Shown here piece after piece: positions 29,720-41,043 of a DNA stretch of 64,000 bases. The translations under genes were made by a program, and so were the position numbers. Source of the stretch: Psychrobacillus sp. NEAU-3TGS. Its GTDB lineage: Bacteria > Bacillota > Bacilli > Bacillales_A > Planococcaceae. Where the stretch lies: positions 763,610-827,609 of the forward strand of contig NZ_JAPNOZ010000012.1 of NCBI RefSeq assembly GCF_029955155.1, written 5' to 3'. Position 1 is the first letter of the stretch, and each line of letters begins with the position of its first letter. A model generated the notes under the pieces. It made no database searches and was not told where the DNA came from. It worked only from the letters and a program-made list of their open reading frames with translations.

Positions 29720-30812
29720 GTGAACTCTCCTTTTGCTCGTTAGCATTCATTAACTCGATGAATTGGTCAAATAAATGAGCGGAATCCTCTGGACCCGATG
29801 AGCCTTCTGGGTGGAACTGCACAGAAAATACTGGATACTTAGTATGTTTGACACCTTCCACAGTACCGTCATTTAAAGCGATATGTGTTATTTGCAAATC
29901 AGTACGTGCAATCGAATCTGCATTAATTGCGTACCCATGGTTTTGAGAGGTAAGTTCTGTTCTACCAGTAGTTAAATCTTTTACTGGATGATTCCCCCCG
30001 CGATGTCCAAATTTCAATTTGAAAGAGGTAGCACCACTTGCAAGAGAAATAAGTTGATGTCCTAGACATACGCCAAAAATAGGTACTTGCCCGATAATCT
30101 CTTTTACCATTTCGATTGCTTTTGGAATATCAGTCGGATCTCCAGGACCGTTTGAAAGCATAACTCCGTCAGGAGACATGCCTAAAATTTCTTTTGCAGA
30201 TGTGTTGTACGGCACGACTATAATGTCACAATCCCGTTTATTTAACTCTCTTAAAATGCCATGTTTCATGCCAAAGTCAACTAATACAACTCTTTTGCCA
30301 CGACCTGGGCTTGGATATGGACGGGTAATAGAGACTTGTTCTACTACATTTTTGAGGATAATAGTAGCCTTAAGTTTTTCTATTTCCTGTTCGATATTCA
30401 CTTCTTCTCCGGCTTTTGTAAGCTTCCCTTTTAAAGATCCATGATTGCGGATGATACGCGTTAATTTTCGTGTATCGATCCCTTCAATACCCGGCACATT
30501 TTTTGTCTTCAAAAATTCGTCTAATGTACGTTGGCTTCTAAAATTGGATGGCTGTTCTGCAAGCTCTCTAATTACTACTCCTGAAAGAGCAAGCTCGATT
30601 GATTCAAAATCATCTGGGTTAATCCCGTAGTTTCCAACCATCGGATACGTAAATGTCAAGATTTGACCACAGTTCGATGGGTCTGAAATGGATTCTTGAT
30701 AGCCTGTCATTGCAGTAGTGAATATTACTTCTCCAATTGATCCTTCTTCGCTTCCAAATGCATTTCCTTTAAATACAGTCCCGTCTTCCAGCAGCAAATA
30801 TCTTGTTTTCAT
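29712..30812 (-). CDS. pyrAA: Carbamoyl phosphate synthase small subunit, pyrimidine-specific
   Basis: Glutaminase subunit of CPSase. The class I amidotransferase triad is present: the nucleophile Cys in FGVCLGHQ, and His-Glu in [11 protein letters not shown]. The N-terminal CPSase domain begins [14 protein letters not shown] start it at 30812 (366 aa) because AGGAGGAG lies before it and the ATG shares its A with the pyrC stop. Length is normal. Confidence 0.95.
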   Translation of the reverse strand: MKTRYLLLEDGTVFKGNAFGSEEGSIGEVIFTTAMTGYQESISDPSNCGQILTFTYPMVGNYGINPDDFESIELALSGVVIRELAEQPSNFRSQRTLDEFLKTKNVPGIEGIDTRKLTRIIRNHGSLKGKLTKAGEEVNIEQEIEKLKATIILKNVVEQVSITRPYPSPGRGKRVVLVDFGMKHGILRELNKRDCDIIVVPYNTSAKEILGMSPDGVMLSNGPGDPTDIPKAIEMVKEIIGQVPIFGVCLGHQLISLASGATSFKLKFGHRGGNHPVKDLTTGRTELTSQNHGYAINADSIARTDLQITHIALNDGTVEGVKHTKYPVFSVQFHPEGSSGPEDSAHLFDQFIELMNANEQKESSHA

Positions 30813-32089
30813 CAGTTCTCCTCCTGCCAAACGATTTCTCCATTATAAATAGTTACTTGCGGCCATCCCGCACAATTCCATCCGTCAAATGGTGTGTTTT
30901 TCCCTTTGGATAAAAATGCTTCCTTATCAATTGCTTGCTCTTTTTCTAAATCTATTAAAACTAAATCTGCAGGTGCTCCGACTTCTAGCTTCCCAAATTC
31001 AAAGCCGAAAACTTCAGATGGTTTAGTCGTTAAAGAGTCAAGTAATTGCTTTAAAGTCCACTCACCTGTTTTTACGAAATGTGTATATAAAAGTGGGAAA
31101 GCTGTTTCAAGTCCGACAATACCGAACGGAGCTTTTTCAAAGCCAGCTGCTTTTTCTTCCTCTGAGTGTGGTGCATGATCTGTTGCTACAAAATCGAGTG
31201 TGCCATCTAGCAAGCCTTCACGCAGAGCAAGCATATCCTCTTTCGCTCGGAGCGGAGGATTCATTTTCCAAATTGCCTCATTGGATGGAATATCGTCTTC
31301 ACAAAGCAATAAATGGTGAGGACTTACTTCTGCTGTGACATGAACTCCTGCTCTTTTAGCATCTCTTATTACACGCACAGATTCTTTTGTGCTTACGTGA
31401 CACACATGATAGTGTGCTCCTGCAGCTTCAGCGAGTAGAATATCTCGCGCAATATGTACTGATTCCGAAACGGATGGAATTCCTTTTAACCCTAATTCCT
31501 CGTTACGTTTTCCTTTATGCATCACACCACCGTAAATAAGTGTATTGTCTTCACAATGTGCTACAACCGGGATATTAAATTTCGCAGCTTCCTCCATTGC
31601 TTCTAGCATAGTTCCTGCCGCTTGTATTCCAACTCCGTCATCCGTTAAAGCAAATGCTCCAAGATTTTTCAACTCTTCAATATTAGTTCTTTCTTTTCCA
31701 GCTTGGCATATCGTAATCGATGCATATGGTAGTACTCGCACTAGTGCATTTGTTTCTATTAAATCTAGTACATGTGAGAAGTTTTCCGCGGTATCAGGTA
31801 CAGGTCTTGTATTCGGCATTGCACAAATCGTTGTGTATCCACCTCTAGCAGCAGATTTCGTCCCTGTTTCAATCGTTTCTTTATGCTCACCGCCTGGCTC
31901 ACGTAAATGGACATGGACATCGATTAATCCAGGAGAGAGAAGCATTCCTTTTCCGTCTATAACAGTTGCATGTTCCGCCGTTACACTTGCTCCGATTTCT
32001 GCTATTTTTCCTTCTTTGATGATAACCGAAGTTTTTTCGAAGTCTCCTGCATTGTTAACTATTTGAACGTTTTGTATAATTTTTGTCAT
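30812..32089 (-). CDS. pyrC: Dihydroorotase
   Basis: Zinc enzyme that closes carbamoyl aspartate to dihydroorotate. The metal motif HVHLREPG lies at about residues 59-66, with further ligands in AHCEDN and HVSTKESV, and the catalytic Asp in ATDHAPH. Length 425 aa fits the type I (Bacillus) form. It follows pyrB after one base and precedes pyrAA with a one-base overlap. Confidence 0.95.
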   Translation of the reverse strand: MTKIIQNVQIVNNAGDFEKTSVIIKEGKIAEIGASVTAEHATVIDGKGMLLSPGLIDVHVHLREPGGEHKETIETGTKSAARGGYTTICAMPNTRPVPDTAENFSHVLDLIETNALVRVLPYASITICQAGKERTNIEELKNLGAFALTDDGVGIQAAGTMLEAMEEAAKFNIPVVAHCEDNTLIYGGVMHKGKRNEELGLKGIPSVSESVHIARDILLAEAAGAHYHVCHVSTKESVRVIRDAKRAGVHVTAEVSPHHLLLCEDDIPSNEAIWKMNPPLRAKEDMLALREGLLDGTLDFVATDHAPHSEEEKAAGFEKAPFGIVGLETAFPLLYTHFVKTGEWTLKQLLDSLTTKPSEVFGFEFGKLEVGAPADLVLIDLEKEQAIDKEAFLSKGKNTPFDGWNCAGWPQVTIYNGEIVWQEEN

Positions 32090-32090
32090 G

Positions 32091-33002
32091 TTATTCTCTC
32101 CCTTTCAATATCATTTCAGTGATCGCCATTCGGACATACACGCCATTTTCCATTTGCTTAAAAATTCTAGAGCGGTCACATTCTACTAATTCACTCGCGA
32201 TTTCCACATCTCGATTAAATGGAGCTGGATGCATAATGATGGCTCCATCTTTCATTTTTCGTTCTCTTTCCACTGTTAAACCGTATGTTTGGTGATAGTC
32301 TTCTTTAGAGAATATCCCACTTACTTCATGTCTTTCATGTTGAACTCGAAGCAACATTACCACATCACTGGATTCAATTACTTCATCGAAATCGTGGATA
32401 CAGTTGAAATCTCCTTGCCATTCAGGCGGACAAACAAACTGTACTTTAGCTCCAAGCCTTGAAAGGGCATCTGCGTTCGATTTTGCAACTCGGCTATGTG
32501 CTATATCTCCAACTATAGTGATAGTTTTGTTCTGCACGGTCCCAAACTCTTCCCAAATCGTGAAGATGTCGAGAAGACTTTGTGTTGGATGATTACCCGT
32601 TCCATCCCCGCCGTTGATAATAGCAACTTTCGTTTTTCCTACTAACTCTTCAAAAAAATTGTTTTGTTCATGTCTTACTACTACAGCATCTATCCCGATT
32701 GCTTCTAAAACTTTTACTGTATCGTAAAGCGTCTCTCCTTTTAATGTACTGGAAAAGCCTGATTCAAAAGGAATTACAGTTAACCCTAACTTTCGTTCTG
32801 CCACTTCGAAACTCATTTTCGTACGAGTACTTGGTTCAAAAAATAAATTAGACATTGTATATTTATTTTTCAATGACGAGGCAGCACCTTCTCGAAAAGC
32901 TTTTGCCTGTTCTAATATTGCTGTTATTTGTTCAACCGATAAATCTTTCATTGATACTAAATTTTCAATCGATAAATCTTTCATTGATAGTAAGTTTTCC
33001 AA
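32091..33002 (-). CDS. pyrB: Aspartate carbamoyltransferase with N-terminal tandem duplication
   Basis: First committed step of the pathway. The carbamoyl phosphate loop FFEPSTRTK (about residues 55-63) and the HPTQSLLD motif are intact. The start is a TTG at 33002 with AGAGGGGG upstream. Residues 2-12 and 13-23 are near copies ([22 protein letters not shown]). The corresponding 33-bp DNA units differ at three bases, so this is a recent duplication. The typical family N-terminus has only one unit. Because each unit has an in-frame ATG, initiation inside is also possible. Confidence 0.94.
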   Translation of the reverse strand: MENLLSMKDLSIENLVSMKDLSVEQITAILEQAKAFREGAASSLKNKYTMSNLFFEPSTRTKMSFEVAERKLGLTVIPFESGFSSTLKGETLYDTVKVLEAIGIDAVVVRHEQNNFFEELVGKTKVAIINGGDGTGNHPTQSLLDIFTIWEEFGTVQNKTITIVGDIAHSRVAKSNADALSRLGAKVQFVCPPEWQGDFNCIHDFDEVIESSDVVMLLRVQHERHEVSGIFSKEDYHQTYGLTVERERKMKDGAIIMHPAPFNRDVEIASELVECDRSRIFKQMENGVYVRMAITEMILKGRE

Positions 33003-33022
33003 CTTAATCCCCCTCTTTCCTA

Positions 33023-33139
33023 TAAAAAAAACTTCTTGAAAAGTCTCAAGAAGGTCCGTTTAAGCATAGGCAAGTAAAGGAATCTCTTAACGAAGTTCCA
33101 ACTAGTCTATCCGAACCTTTTGCTGACTCTCTGTTCAAC
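33023..33139 (-). promoter_or_regulatory. PyrR-type attenuator before pyrB (weak PyrR site)
   Basis: On the minus strand a terminator with stem CTTCTTGAGA/TCTCAAGAAG type and a T-run lies at 33023-33054, 21 bases before pyrB. A region at 33116-33139 reads AACAGAGAGTCAGCAAAAGG, which resembles the PyrR loop AGTCCAGAGAGGCT but lacks the TCC part. The architecture fits B. subtilis pyr attenuation, but the protein-binding site looks degenerate. Confidence 0.65.
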
Positions 33140-33158
33140 TTATTAAAAGGTTATTTAT

Positions 33159-34451
33159 TCAGTTTTCTAAATCCTGTGTTTCTGCTGCTTTTCTACCTGG
33201 TAATACTAAGTTTAGTATAACCCCGATGATTGCTGCTAGAGCCATCCCTTCTATGCTTAAAGATTCAGTCACGACGAATTTTGCTCCACCGATTCCGATT
33301 ACCAAAATCACAGACGCGATAACTAAGTTTCTACTATTCCCAAAGTCTACGTTTGCTTCTACTAACATTCTTAAACCACTTGCAGCTATTATTCCGAATA
33401 ATAGAATCGATACTCCACCAAGAACTGCTGTAGGGATTGTTGCTATAACAGCCATTGCTTTACCGAAGAATGATAATAGGATAGCGATTACTGCTGCTCC
33501 CATAATGACATACACACTATACACTCTTGTTATAGCTAGGACTCCGATATTTTCACCATATGTCGTCTTCGGTGGGCCACCGATTAATGCGCTGACAAAT
33601 GTACCAAAACCATCTCCGAGCAAAGATCTATGTAATCCCGGCTCTTTAATATAATCACGATTTACTACTTTTCCTAGTACAAGCTGGTGACCGATATGTT
33701 CGGATATTGTGACGATCACTATTGGCACCATGATTAATATCAAATGAGGAGTAATGACAAAATCATAATCTACTCCAGGTATTAAAAAGGCTGGAACTTC
33801 AAACCAAGCTGCTTCCTTCACTGCAGAATAATCAATTATTCCAATGGCTGCCGAGTATATATATCCTACTATTAAACCAATTAATATCGGCATTGTACTT
33901 AAAATATTTTTAAAATAAACTGTACAAAAAACTGCTGTTAGTAATGTTACTAATGCTGCTGTGAAATGGATGAAGCTATACTCCTTTAAATCCGTATCCG
34001 GAATGGGAATATTCATCGCCATATCAACTGCTACGCCTGCAAGTCCTAAACCGATAACCATAATAACTGGACCTACTACAATTGGTGGTAATAGTTTCAT
34101 AATCCATTTGTATCCACTCTTCCAAATGATCAGCGACACTATGCCGTAAGTAATACCGACTAGCATACCACCTATCATTGCACTTCCTACTCCACCTATC
34201 TGGGTCGCAAGTATGATTGGTGCAATAAAAGCAAAGGATGATCCCAAATAAGCGGGTACTTGAAATTTGGTTATTAATAAGAAGAATATTGTCGCTATAC
34301 CACTCGTAAGTAACGCGATTGCAGGACTTAAACCTACTAGCTGTGGTACTAAGATAGTAGAACCGAACATGGCGAACATATGCTGGAAGCTTAATGTGAT
34401 TAGTTGTCCTCCAGATGGTTTTTCATTTACATCTAATACGGTATTTGACAT
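33159..34451 (-). CDS. pyrP: Uracil permease (NCS2 family)
   Basis: 430-aa uracil:proton symporter of the NCS2 (UraA) family with about 14 membrane segments. The N-terminal FQHMFAMFGSTILVPQL and the mid-protein SEHIGHQLVLG contain the conserved His and Glu of uracil binding; the later GGPPKTTYGENIGVLAITRVYS is the family signature. It lies between pyrR and pyrB as in B. subtilis. Confidence 0.95.
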   Translation of the reverse strand: MSNTVLDVNEKPSGGQLITLSFQHMFAMFGSTILVPQLVGLSPAIALLTSGIATIFFLLITKFQVPAYLGSSFAFIAPIILATQIGGVGSAMIGGMLVGITYGIVSLIIWKSGYKWIMKLLPPIVVGPVIMVIGLGLAGVAVDMAMNIPIPDTDLKEYSFIHFTAALVTLLTAVFCTVYFKNILSTMPILIGLIVGYIYSAAIGIIDYSAVKEAAWFEVPAFLIPGVDYDFVITPHLILIMVPIVIVTISEHIGHQLVLGKVVNRDYIKEPGLHRSLLGDGFGTFVSALIGGPPKTTYGENIGVLAITRVYSVYVIMGAAVIAILLSFFGKAMAVIATIPTAVLGGVSILLFGIIAASGLRMLVEANVDFGNSRNLVIASVILVIGIGGAKFVVTESLSIEGMALAAIIGVILNLVLPGRKAAETQDLEN

Positions 34452-34481
34452 GAAATATTCCTACCCTTTTCTATAAAATTA

Positions 34482-35027
<546 letters not shown>

Positions 35028-35049
35028 TCATTTCCCCTTTCCAAAATAT

Positions 35050-35182
35050 AAAAAACCTCCTGAGCTAGAGAAGCCCAAGAGGTTGTATGCGCATGATTAA
35101 ATAGGGTGAGACACACTTAAAAAGTCCGCAGACTAATAGTGAGTCACTTTCACATATACCTTCTCAGCCTCTCTGGACTGTT
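35050..35182 (-). promoter_or_regulatory. PyrR attenuator in the pyr operon leader
   Basis: The PyrR-binding loop AACAGTCCAGAGAGGCTGAG, a near-exact match to the known ARUCCNGNGAGGYU, lies at 35163-35182 on the minus strand. The terminator at 35050-35085 has arms AACCTCTTGGGCTTCTC/GAGCTCAGGAGGTT and a T-run just before pyrR. Binding of PyrR with UMP favours the terminator. Confidence 0.9.
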
Positions 35183-35226
35183 ATTAAAGGTGAAGCTATT
35201 CGATTTTCTTTTTACAGTATAAGCTA

Positions 35227-36153
35227 CTAGTCTTCTTTTAGCAAGGATTGTTTTCTCAAATCTTGCAATAAATTTTCGAAATCCTCCGGAAGTGGGGAAG
35301 AAAACTCTAAATACTCACCTGTTTTTGGTTGAACAAATCCTAAAACACCTGCGTGTAATACTTGACCGTTAAAATCAATTGTTTTCTTCGGACCGTATTT
35401 TGGATCTCCCGCTAGTGGATGCCCAATATATTTCATATGCACACGAATTTGATGCGTTCTTCCTGTTTCCAATTGACACTCTACTAACGTATATTTATTG
35501 AAGCGTTCTAATACACGGAAATGCGTCACTGCATGCTTTCCGTTATCTACAACAGCCATGCTTTGTCTCTCTTTTTTATCTCGCCCAATTGGAGCATCGA
35601 TCGTTCCTTTATCATGAGGAATATGTCCATGCACTAGTGCCGTATATTTACGCGTTACTGTTTTCTTCACTAATTGGTCTACCAATGATTCATGTGCGAC
35701 ATCATTTTTGGCAACCATTAATAACCCAGTCGTATCTTTATCAATACGGTGAACTATTCCTGGACGTAATACTCCATTAATGCCGGATAAATCATTTACT
35801 TGGTACATCAGCCCATTAACAAGCGTACCACTAGTATGTCCTGGAGCTGGATGAACGACCATTCCACGTGGTTTATACACCACTACAACATCTTCGTCCT
35901 CATAGACAATGTGTAAATTCAAGTTTTCTGCAACTATATCGAGTGGTATTGCTTCAGGAGGCGTGATTACAATAACGTCGCCTTCTTTTACTTTATAATT
36001 CGATTTTGCAGCTTCGTTATTAACTAACACATGTCCATCTTTTATAAAGTTTTGGATTTGCGTTCGTGACCAATCCGTGTCAAAAGAGGCTATTGCTTTG
36101 TCAATTCTCTCTTTTGCTTGTTCTTTTTCTATTACAAATGTAAATTCTTCCAT
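35227..36153 (-). CDS. ylyB: RluD-family 23S rRNA pseudouridine synthase
   Basis: S4 RNA-binding domain (about residues 12-75), then the catalytic domain with HRIDKDTTGLLMVAKN (about residues 136-151), whose Asp is the active-site nucleophile, and the end LETGRTHQIRVHMKYIGHPLAGDPKYG. Length 308 aa is normal for YlyB. It overlaps the lspA stop by one base; these two genes precede pyrR as in B. subtilis. Confidence 0.93.
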   Translation of the reverse strand: MEEFTFVIEKEQAKERIDKAIASFDTDWSRTQIQNFIKDGHVLVNNEAAKSNYKVKEGDVIVITPPEAIPLDIVAENLNLHIVYEDEDVVVVYKPRGMVVHPAPGHTSGTLVNGLMYQVNDLSGINGVLRPGIVHRIDKDTTGLLMVAKNDVAHESLVDQLVKKTVTRKYTALVHGHIPHDKGTIDAPIGRDKKERQSMAVVDNGKHAVTHFRVLERFNKYTLVECQLETGRTHQIRVHMKYIGHPLAGDPKYGPKKTIDFNGQVLHAGVLGFVQPKTGEYLEFSSPLPEDFENLLQDLRKQSLLKED

Positions 36154-36629
36154 TACTTCACCTTTTTCTTTTCTGCTCGTTCTTCTTTTATTATGAATAT
36201 TATTACCATAACTACACCAATTGATAACGCCGCATCTGCAACATTAAAAATCGGAAAATCATAATTAATAATTGGTATTAACACATCGGCAAAATCGACT
36301 ACTTCTCTTCTCCATACTCGATCGATAAAATTTCCTATTGCTCCACCGAGTAGCATCATCAATCCGACTTGAAATACCGGCTTGCCTTTTGCTTCTTTAT
36401 GAAAATAATAAATAATCCCGATAATAACGATGACTGTGATAATAGCAAATAAGCTAAATTGTCCTTGAAGCATTCCCCATGCTGCTCCCTTGTTCCGATG
36501 AGAAAGTAGTGCAATATAAGGGTCCAATATAGGGATACGTTCCCCTAGTTCCATATTTTTAACAATCAACCATTTAGTCCACTGATCAAGGGCAATGACA
36601 ATTGCCGCTATTCCATAAAATTTCCACAC
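36153..36629 (-). CDS. lspA: Lipoprotein signal peptidase (signal peptidase II)
   Basis: Four-helix membrane aspartic peptidase that removes the signal peptide from lipoproteins such as MetQ. The two catalytic Asp motifs GNFIDRVWRREVVDFADV and FPIFNVADAALSIG are present, as is the N-terminal DQWTKWLIV. Length 158 aa. The start is a GTG at 36629 with GGGGG eight bases upstream. The GC-rich repeat element lies upstream. Confidence 0.95.
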   Translation of the reverse strand: MWKFYGIAAIVIALDQWTKWLIVKNMELGERIPILDPYIALLSHRNKGAAWGMLQGQFSLFAIITVIVIIGIIYYFHKEAKGKPVFQVGLMMLLGGAIGNFIDRVWRREVVDFADVLIPIINYDFPIFNVADAALSIGVVMVIIFIIKEERAEKKKVK

Positions 36630-37262
36630 ATCAAATTCCCCCGATTTAAAAGAATCTTCCCTAGTTTACCATACAATGCAACATTTCGTAAAAAAACAGA
36701 AAAAGAAATAAGCACTCGCGTCTCTTTAAGTATTACGGTTGAATTCAGTTGCAGTATAGGGAAACTGCGTAGTAAAGAGATACGGCAAAGGCAATTGATT
36801 TCCGCTCCAGGCGGACGCTTACCGCGGGGCGGGCGGTGAGCCCGCAGGTGTCGCCGCCTTGCACTCCAATCAATAGAAACTACTAATAATCACTAAAAAG
36901 TAAGTCTTATTCAATTAATGATAGTTTTCCTATAAAAAAACAATATAGTACTAGATTTAGTACATCATTTCTTAGTAATTAGCAGACTTTACTGATTGTA
37001 GTGAAAGGGCGACGACTCCAGCCGGAATAGCTTGAGCTGAAGACCCTGGACTGAGCGTAGCGAAGGAAGCGGCTGAAGCCAAGCCGGCGGAAAGCGTCCG
37101 CCCTGTAGCGGAAATCCCAACGGACACTTCATTAAACACACTACCGCACAGTTTCCCTATACTGCGCTTCATTGTTTTGAGAAAACTTTACACACAATAT
37201 AAATTTTATCATTTCCTAAATAACAAAAAATGTAGTCCTGGTAAGAGGACCACATTTCATAT
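36630..37262. other. Gene-free region between lspA and ileS
   Basis: 633 bases without a credible gene; most is the repeat element at 36751-37166. The remainder is AT-rich flank. A terminator for ileS is probably the pair GTCCTCTTACCAGGAC at about 37232-37251. Confidence 0.6.
36751..37166. repeat. GC-rich composite inverted-repeat element, copy 1 (416 bp)
   Basis: It starts with GCAGTATAGGGAAACTGCG and ends with the reverse complement (CAGTTTCCCTATACTGCG), so it has about 17-bp terminal inverted repeats. Unit A (36751-36888) has TTTCCGCTCCAGGCGGACG and GTCGCCGCC; unit B (36991-37166, reverse) has a similar but distinct core. The middle is AT-rich with a TAGTAC-type dyad. GC content is far above the flanks. 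Copy 2 at 46678-47354 has the same organisation reversed. It sits between lspA and ileS, where B. subtilis has ylyA. Frames inside it are not genes. Confidence 0.85.
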
Positions 37263-40013
37263 TTACATATAATTTTCTTCTACTACATCCGCACAGCGCG
37301 CACATAATGTTGCGTGTTTTTCGTTAGTTCCAACCGTTTCAGAAATAGTCCAGCAACGTTCACATTTTTCGCCGTCTGCTTTTTCTACTAATACAGATGC
37401 ATGCTCAAGTACAAGACTATTTTCAGCAGCAGCTTCCACTAACTCAAATTGAGAGACGATGAATAACTGTGCAAAATCAATCGCATCTGTTTCAAACAAT
37501 GATTTGTATTCATCTTTCACATATAAAGTTACTTTTGCTTCTAATGATTTACCAATTGTTTTTGCATTACGTGCTTCTTCCAATGCTTTTAACACATCGT
37601 CACGTAAATCCATAATTTTCGTCCATTTAGAAGCTAAGCTTTCGAAGTTTGGATATTGTACTGCATCTGGCATATCCGTTAACTGAATACTTTCTTCTGT
37701 TTCATGCTCCAAATAAGCCCAAAGCTCATCTGTTGTATGCGGCAAGATTGGTGTCATTACTTTCAATAAAGTAAGTAATGTATCATACATTACTGTTTGC
37801 ATAGCACGACGATCCGGATGGTCCGCCCCATAAATGTATACAACATCCTTCGCAACATCTAAATAGAACGAGCTCAACTCACCAGCAACGAAATTGTTTA
37901 CTGCATGATAAACTGCTGCGAAATCGTAGCGATCATATGCTGCACGAGCTGTTTTTAACACTTCTTGCAAACGCATAAACACGTATTGATCCATTTCACG
38001 TAAATTTTCGTATGCTACACGATCTTTTGCAGGGTTGAAGTCTGCAACATTTCCATGTAAGAAACGGAAAGTGTTACGAATTTTACGATATACTTCCGAA
38101 ACCTGTTTTAACATATCCATCGAAATTCGAACGTCACCTGTGTAATCTACCGAAGCAACCCATAGACGTAAAATATCCGCACCATATTGGTTCATTACTT
38201 TAGAAGGAAGAATAACATTTCCAACTGATTTACTCATTTTACGACCTTCTCCGTCTAACACGAAACCGTGAGACAGCAGCCCTTTATAAGGTGCGTATCC
38301 ATTAATCGCAACACTAGTAATAAGAGATGAGTTAAACCATCCACGATACTGGTCAGAGCCTTCTAAATAAAGGTCAGCTGGATATTTCATCCCACGTTCT
38401 ACAAGCACACCTTGGTGAGAGGAACCTGAGTCAAACCAAACATCCATAATATCATTTTCTTTTGTAAATTGACCATTTGGGCTACTTGGATGTGTAAAGC
38501 CTTCTGGTAACAGTTCTTTCGCTTCTTTTTGGAACCAAATATTAGACCCATGCTCACGGAACAATTTAGAGACATTTGCAATTGTTTCTGGAGTGATAAT
38601 TGGATCTCCATTTTCCGCGTAAAAAATCGGAATCGGTACACCCCATGCACGCTGACGAGAAATAACCCAGTCTCCACGGTCACGAATCATATTATACAGT
38701 CGAGTTTCACCCCATGCAGGTGTAAACGCTGTTTCGCGAACTGCTTGTAATAATTCATCACGGAATGCATCAATAGAAGCAAACCATTGTGGTGTAGCAC
38801 GATAAATAACTGGTTTTTTCGTACGCCAGTCATGTGGATAAGAATGTTTAAAGAAAGTTAACTTTTCAAGTCTACCTAGCTCTTTAAGTTTTTCTGTGAT
38901 AACTTTGTTTGCATCATCATAAAATAATCCTTCAAACCCAGGTGCCTCGTCTGTATAGCAGCCTCGATTATCAACTGGACTTAAAATATCCAAACCGTAT
39001 TGTTTACCAACTAAGTAGTCATCTTCCCCGTGACCTGGTGCTGTATGTACACAGCCAGTACCCGCATCAGCTGTTACATGCTCTCCAATCATTACAAGAG
39101 AATCACGGTCATAAATCGGGTGCTTAGCCACAACATATTCCAGGTCTGCCCCTTTTACTTCTTGCAGCACTTCATATGCTTCCCACTCTAAAGTTTCAGC
39201 TAAGGAAGCTAGTAAGTCTTTCGCCACAATAAATTTATTGTCTGCTACTTGTACTACTGCATAAGTGAATTCTGGATGCACAGAAATACCTAAGTTTGCT
39301 GGAATTGTCCAAGGAGTTGTCGTCCAAATAATGAATTTTGCATCTGCCGGTACAACGCCTTTTGCATCTTTTACTTCAAAGCTCACATAAATAGAAGGAG
39401 ATTTTTTATCTTGGTATTCGATTTCTGCTTCTGCCAATGCAGATTCAGATGATGGTGACCAGTAAACTGGTTTTAATCCTTTATAGATATAGCCTTTTTC
39501 AGCCATTCTACCGAACACTTCAATTTGACGAGCTTCAAATTCAGGTTTCAATGTAATATAAGGATTTTCCCAATCTCCGCGAACTCCTAGACGGCGGAAT
39601 TGAGAACGTTGGTTGTCAATTTGCTCATACGCATACTTCTCACAAAGCTCACGGAATTCCGCAACAGTCATTTCTTTACGCTTTACACCTTTATTAGTCA
39701 ACGCTTGCTCGATTGGTAATCCGTGTGTATCCCAGCCTGGTACATAAGGTACATGGTAACCAGTCATGGAACGATGGCGAGCAATCATATCTTTTAATAC
39801 TTTGTTTAAAGCGTGCCCGATATGAATATCTCCGTTAGCATATGGAGGTCCATCATGTAAAACGAATTCTGGGCGATCCGCTGTACGCTCTAGCTGTAAT
39901 TTGTTAATGTCCATTTGATCCCATTTTTCTTGGATTTTTGGTTCATTTGCAGGTAAATTTCCGCGCATTGGGAAATCTGTTTTCGGCATCAATAATGTGT
40001 CTTTGTACTCCAT
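37263..40013 (-). CDS. ileS: Isoleucyl-tRNA synthetase
   Basis: Class I synthetase charging tRNA-Ile. The HIGH motif appears as GDIHIGHAL (about residues 63-71) and the KMSKS motif as [10 protein letters not shown] (about residues 597-606). The C-terminal zinc-binding cysteines (CERCW and CARCA) are present, typical of the bacterial type. Length 916 aa is normal. The start has AGGAGG eight bases upstream. Expression is controlled by the T-box leader. Confidence 0.97.
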   Translation of the reverse strand: MEYKDTLLMPKTDFPMRGNLPANEPKIQEKWDQMDINKLQLERTADRPEFVLHDGPPYANGDIHIGHALNKVLKDMIARHRSMTGYHVPYVPGWDTHGLPIEQALTNKGVKRKEMTVAEFRELCEKYAYEQIDNQRSQFRRLGVRGDWENPYITLKPEFEARQIEVFGRMAEKGYIYKGLKPVYWSPSSESALAEAEIEYQDKKSPSIYVSFEVKDAKGVVPADAKFIIWTTTPWTIPANLGISVHPEFTYAVVQVADNKFIVAKDLLASLAETLEWEAYEVLQEVKGADLEYVVAKHPIYDRDSLVMIGEHVTADAGTGCVHTAPGHGEDDYLVGKQYGLDILSPVDNRGCYTDEAPGFEGLFYDDANKVITEKLKELGRLEKLTFFKHSYPHDWRTKKPVIYRATPQWFASIDAFRDELLQAVRETAFTPAWGETRLYNMIRDRGDWVISRQRAWGVPIPIFYAENGDPIITPETIANVSKLFREHGSNIWFQKEAKELLPEGFTHPSSPNGQFTKENDIMDVWFDSGSSHQGVLVERGMKYPADLYLEGSDQYRGWFNSSLITSVAINGYAPYKGLLSHGFVLDGEGRKMSKSVGNVILPSKVMNQYGADILRLWVASVDYTGDVRISMDMLKQVSEVYRKIRNTFRFLHGNVADFNPAKDRVAYENLREMDQYVFMRLQEVLKTARAAYDRYDFAAVYHAVNNFVAGELSSFYLDVAKDVVYIYGADHPDRRAMQTVMYDTLLTLLKVMTPILPHTTDELWAYLEHETEESIQLTDMPDAVQYPNFESLASKWTKIMDLRDDVLKALEEARNAKTIGKSLEAKVTLYVKDEYKSLFETDAIDFAQLFIVSQFELVEAAAENSLVLEHASVLVEKADGEKCERCWTISETVGTNEKHATLCARCADVVEENYM

Positions 40014-40437
40014 TTAAATTCCTCCTAAATTGTTTGCGTAAGCGCCTAGTCGAAGGACTACTGTCTAAGTTCGCGATCTTTTTTCGCGACTGCATAACCT
40101 GCTTCCTGCAGGCCTCCGACAGGCAAATGTTTTTTTAAAAACAAAAAAAACCCTCATCCCCAAAAAGGGACGAGAAGTTTATGCTCGCGGTACCACCCTA
40201 CTTGCGATTATTTTAGAAATCGCCGCTTAGTATGCCATAACGGGACATAAACCGAGGACACTTACTTTGTTTTTGGGTATCCTTGCTCCAAAGTGATAAT
40301 CTAAAATATTTTCATTGCTTGGGCTCTCACCATCCCCAAGTCGCTTATTCGAAACTATATTAGACGTCTTTTTCAACGCATATTTATATGATATGAAATC
40401 ATTATAGAAAATGTAAGTCCAACAGTCAAGAATTGTA
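40014..40437. other. Region between divIVA and ileS
   Basis: 424 bases without a gene. The T-box leader occupies about 40143-40350; the part from 40014 to 40142 is the 5' untranslated stretch between terminator and ileS, with no further feature I can name. Confidence 0.6.
40143..40350 (-). ncRNA. T-box leader of ileS
   Basis: On the minus strand AGGGTGGTACCGCG, the T-box sequence that pairs with the tRNA acceptor end, lies at 40186-40199. Upstream is the AG-bulge region GGGGATGGTGAGAGCCC of stem I. The likely specifier is ATC at 40295-40297 (Ile). A terminator at about 40148-40180 (CCCTCATCCCC and partner) with a T-run closes it. Uncharged tRNA-Ile should prevent termination. Confidence 0.92.
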
Positions 40438-40947
40438 TTATTCTTCTGTTGCCGAAACGCGATCCAGACTTTCTGTATCCACATCGTACTCCATTAAATG
40501 GTTCCAATCATCTGTATTGATAAGATCCAATTGTGCTTCTACTAGCATTTTAAATCGATTGCGGAAAACCTTTGACTGTTTTTTCAGTTCCTCAATTTCT
40601 ATCGCAACTCTTCTTGCCTTGGATAGTGCTTCATTGACAATTCGATCCGCATTTTTTTCTGCTTCTTTTACGATTAACTTCGCTTCTTTTTGAGAGTTTC
40701 TTCGTACTTCTTCAGCAGCTTCTTGAGCAACAACGATTGACTTATGCAAAGTCTCTTCAATCGATGTGAAATGCCCAACTTTTTCGCTTGAAGATTTTAA
40801 TTTGGTTTCTAGATCTTTTTTTTCTTTTATTAGGATTTCAAGATCTTTCATTATTTGATCAAGGAATTCGTTTACTTCATCTTCATTGTATCCACGAAAA
40901 CCTTTACTAAACTCCTTGTTATGTATATCAAGTGGTGTTAATGGCAT
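40438..40947 (-). CDS. divIVA: Cell-division initiation protein DivIVA
   Basis: Coiled-coil protein that marks curved membrane at poles and division sites and anchors sporulation and Min proteins. The N-terminal lipid-binding part MPLTPLDIHNKEF and GFRGYNEDEVNEFLDQI is conserved, followed by two long coiled-coil stretches. I start it at 40947 (169 aa): AAAGGAG lies 9 bases before it and directly touches the alternative ATG at 40956. Confidence 0.95.
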   Translation of the reverse strand: MPLTPLDIHNKEFSKGFRGYNEDEVNEFLDQIMKDLEILIKEKKDLETKLKSSSEKVGHFTSIEETLHKSIVVAQEAAEEVRRNSQKEAKLIVKEAEKNADRIVNEALSKARRVAIEIEELKKQSKVFRNRFKMLVEAQLDLINTDDWNHLMEYDVDTESLDRVSATEE

Positions 40948-41043
40948 TTGTTCCATCTCCTTTGACTAGACTATCATTCGTCTCTCTATTATACATTTAC
41001 GACAGAGGGAAAACATCTAAATTTCTAAGATTGTTGTATATAT

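Noticed and set aside
36972-37172. 66-aa frame on the minus strand inside repeat copy 1
   Set aside because: It lies wholly in the GC-rich repeat, and the similar frame in copy 2 is only partly alike. Composition is driven by the repeat; no ribosome site.
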